Source of the DNA: Campylobacteraceae bacterium
GTDB lineage: Bacteria > Campylobacterota > Campylobacteria > Campylobacterales > Sulfurovaceae
Length of the DNA: 5,948 nucleotides
NCBI GenBank assembly: GCA_027066355.1
Contig: JAMONW010000160.1
Location: 1 to 5,948 of the forward strand
Reading direction: 5' to 3'
Positions 5,893 to 5,948 of this stretch are shown here, piece after piece; position 1 is the first letter of the stretch; every line of letters starts with the position of its first letter. Both the position numbers and the translations under genes were made by a program. A model generated the notes under the pieces. The model was not told the origin of the DNA and ran no database searches. It worked only from the letters and a program-made list of their open reading frames with translations.

Positions 5893-5948
5893 AAAAATTA
5901 AAATATAAAAATTCGCTTTTTTTATAAAGCATAAATATTGTTAATGAA
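5891..5948 (-). CDS. C-terminal end of a probable MBOAT-family membrane O-acyltransferase (partial)
   Basis: Only the last 18 codons and the TAG stop are inside the window. Read from 5947 leftwards they give SLTIFMLYKKSEFLYFNF. MBOAT proteins of the AlgI/PatA type commonly end in a membrane helix followed by a motif like FIYFQF, and FLYFNF fits that. A gene in this position, 8 nt ahead of an SGNH-type gene on the same strand, is the usual arrangement of such pairs. AlgI-like proteins move an acyl group across the inner membrane to a periplasmic partner. The call rests on a short tail plus context. The competing minus-strand frame that stops at 5924-5922 (FINNIYAL) has no such signature. Confidence 0.6.
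   Translation of the reverse strand, partial: SLTIFMLYKKSEFLYFNF

Noticed and set aside
1..5948. CRISPR arrays, tRNA or rRNA genes, insertion sequences, phage genes
   Set aside because: I saw no regularly spaced direct repeats, no tRNA-like TTCGA arm with a CCA end, no transposase motifs and no terminal inverted repeats. Genes fill the window almost completely; the longest gap is 162 bp (1366-1527).
5922..5948. Alternative minus-strand gene end reading FINNIYAL before a TAA
   Set aside because: It would leave a 39-nt gap before the SGNH gene and has no recognisable ending. The frame that continues to the TAG at 5893-5891 has the MBOAT-like FLYFNF tail and tight coupling.

Overview
The window is AT-rich (roughly 30% GC by eye) and comes from a Gram-negative bacterium. 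It encodes a type V autotransporter, an outer-membrane-type lipoprotein and dTDP-rhamnose enzymes. The low GC, the A/T-rich spacers, a TATAAT-type promoter without a clear -35 box, and the flavour of the RfbC and RfbD proteins all suggest Campylobacterota (Campylobacter, Arcobacter or Sulfurimonas relatives). This placement is an inference; a low-GC group such as Fusobacteria is a weaker alternative.

Layout from left to right. Positions 1-1365, minus strand: rfbC followed by rfbD (cut by the left edge), overlapping by 8 bp, for the last two steps of dTDP-L-rhamnose synthesis. Positions 1366-1527: a divergent intergenic region with a good -10 box for the rightward gene, a three-copy pentamer repeat in the leader and an imperfect inverted repeat. 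Positions 1528-4038, plus strand: an 836-residue classical autotransporter with signal peptide, beta-solenoid-like passenger, sharply charged linker and C-terminal 12-strand-type barrel ending in Phe. Positions 4070-4894, plus strand: a lipoprotein of the alpha/beta-hydrolase fold, 31 bp behind the autotransporter, with a hairpin in the gap. Positions 4905-5882, minus strand: a membrane-anchored SGNH-type protein. Positions 5891-5948, minus strand: the last 18 codons of what looks like an MBOAT O-acyltransferase, whose stop codon overlaps the ribosome binding site of the SGNH gene.

The genes share a cell-envelope theme. RfbC/RfbD supply an activated deoxysugar for a surface polysaccharide. 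The MBOAT/SGNH pair has the architecture of known polysaccharide or peptidoglycan O-acyltransfer systems (AlgI with AlgJ/AlgX, PatA with PatB). The autotransporter would be displayed on the surface, and the lipoprotein hydrolase is predicted to be anchored in the envelope. That these parts act together is a hypothesis drawn from proximity and is not shown by the sequence. The least characterised parts are the autotransporter passenger with its linker, and the autotransporter-hydrolase pairing.
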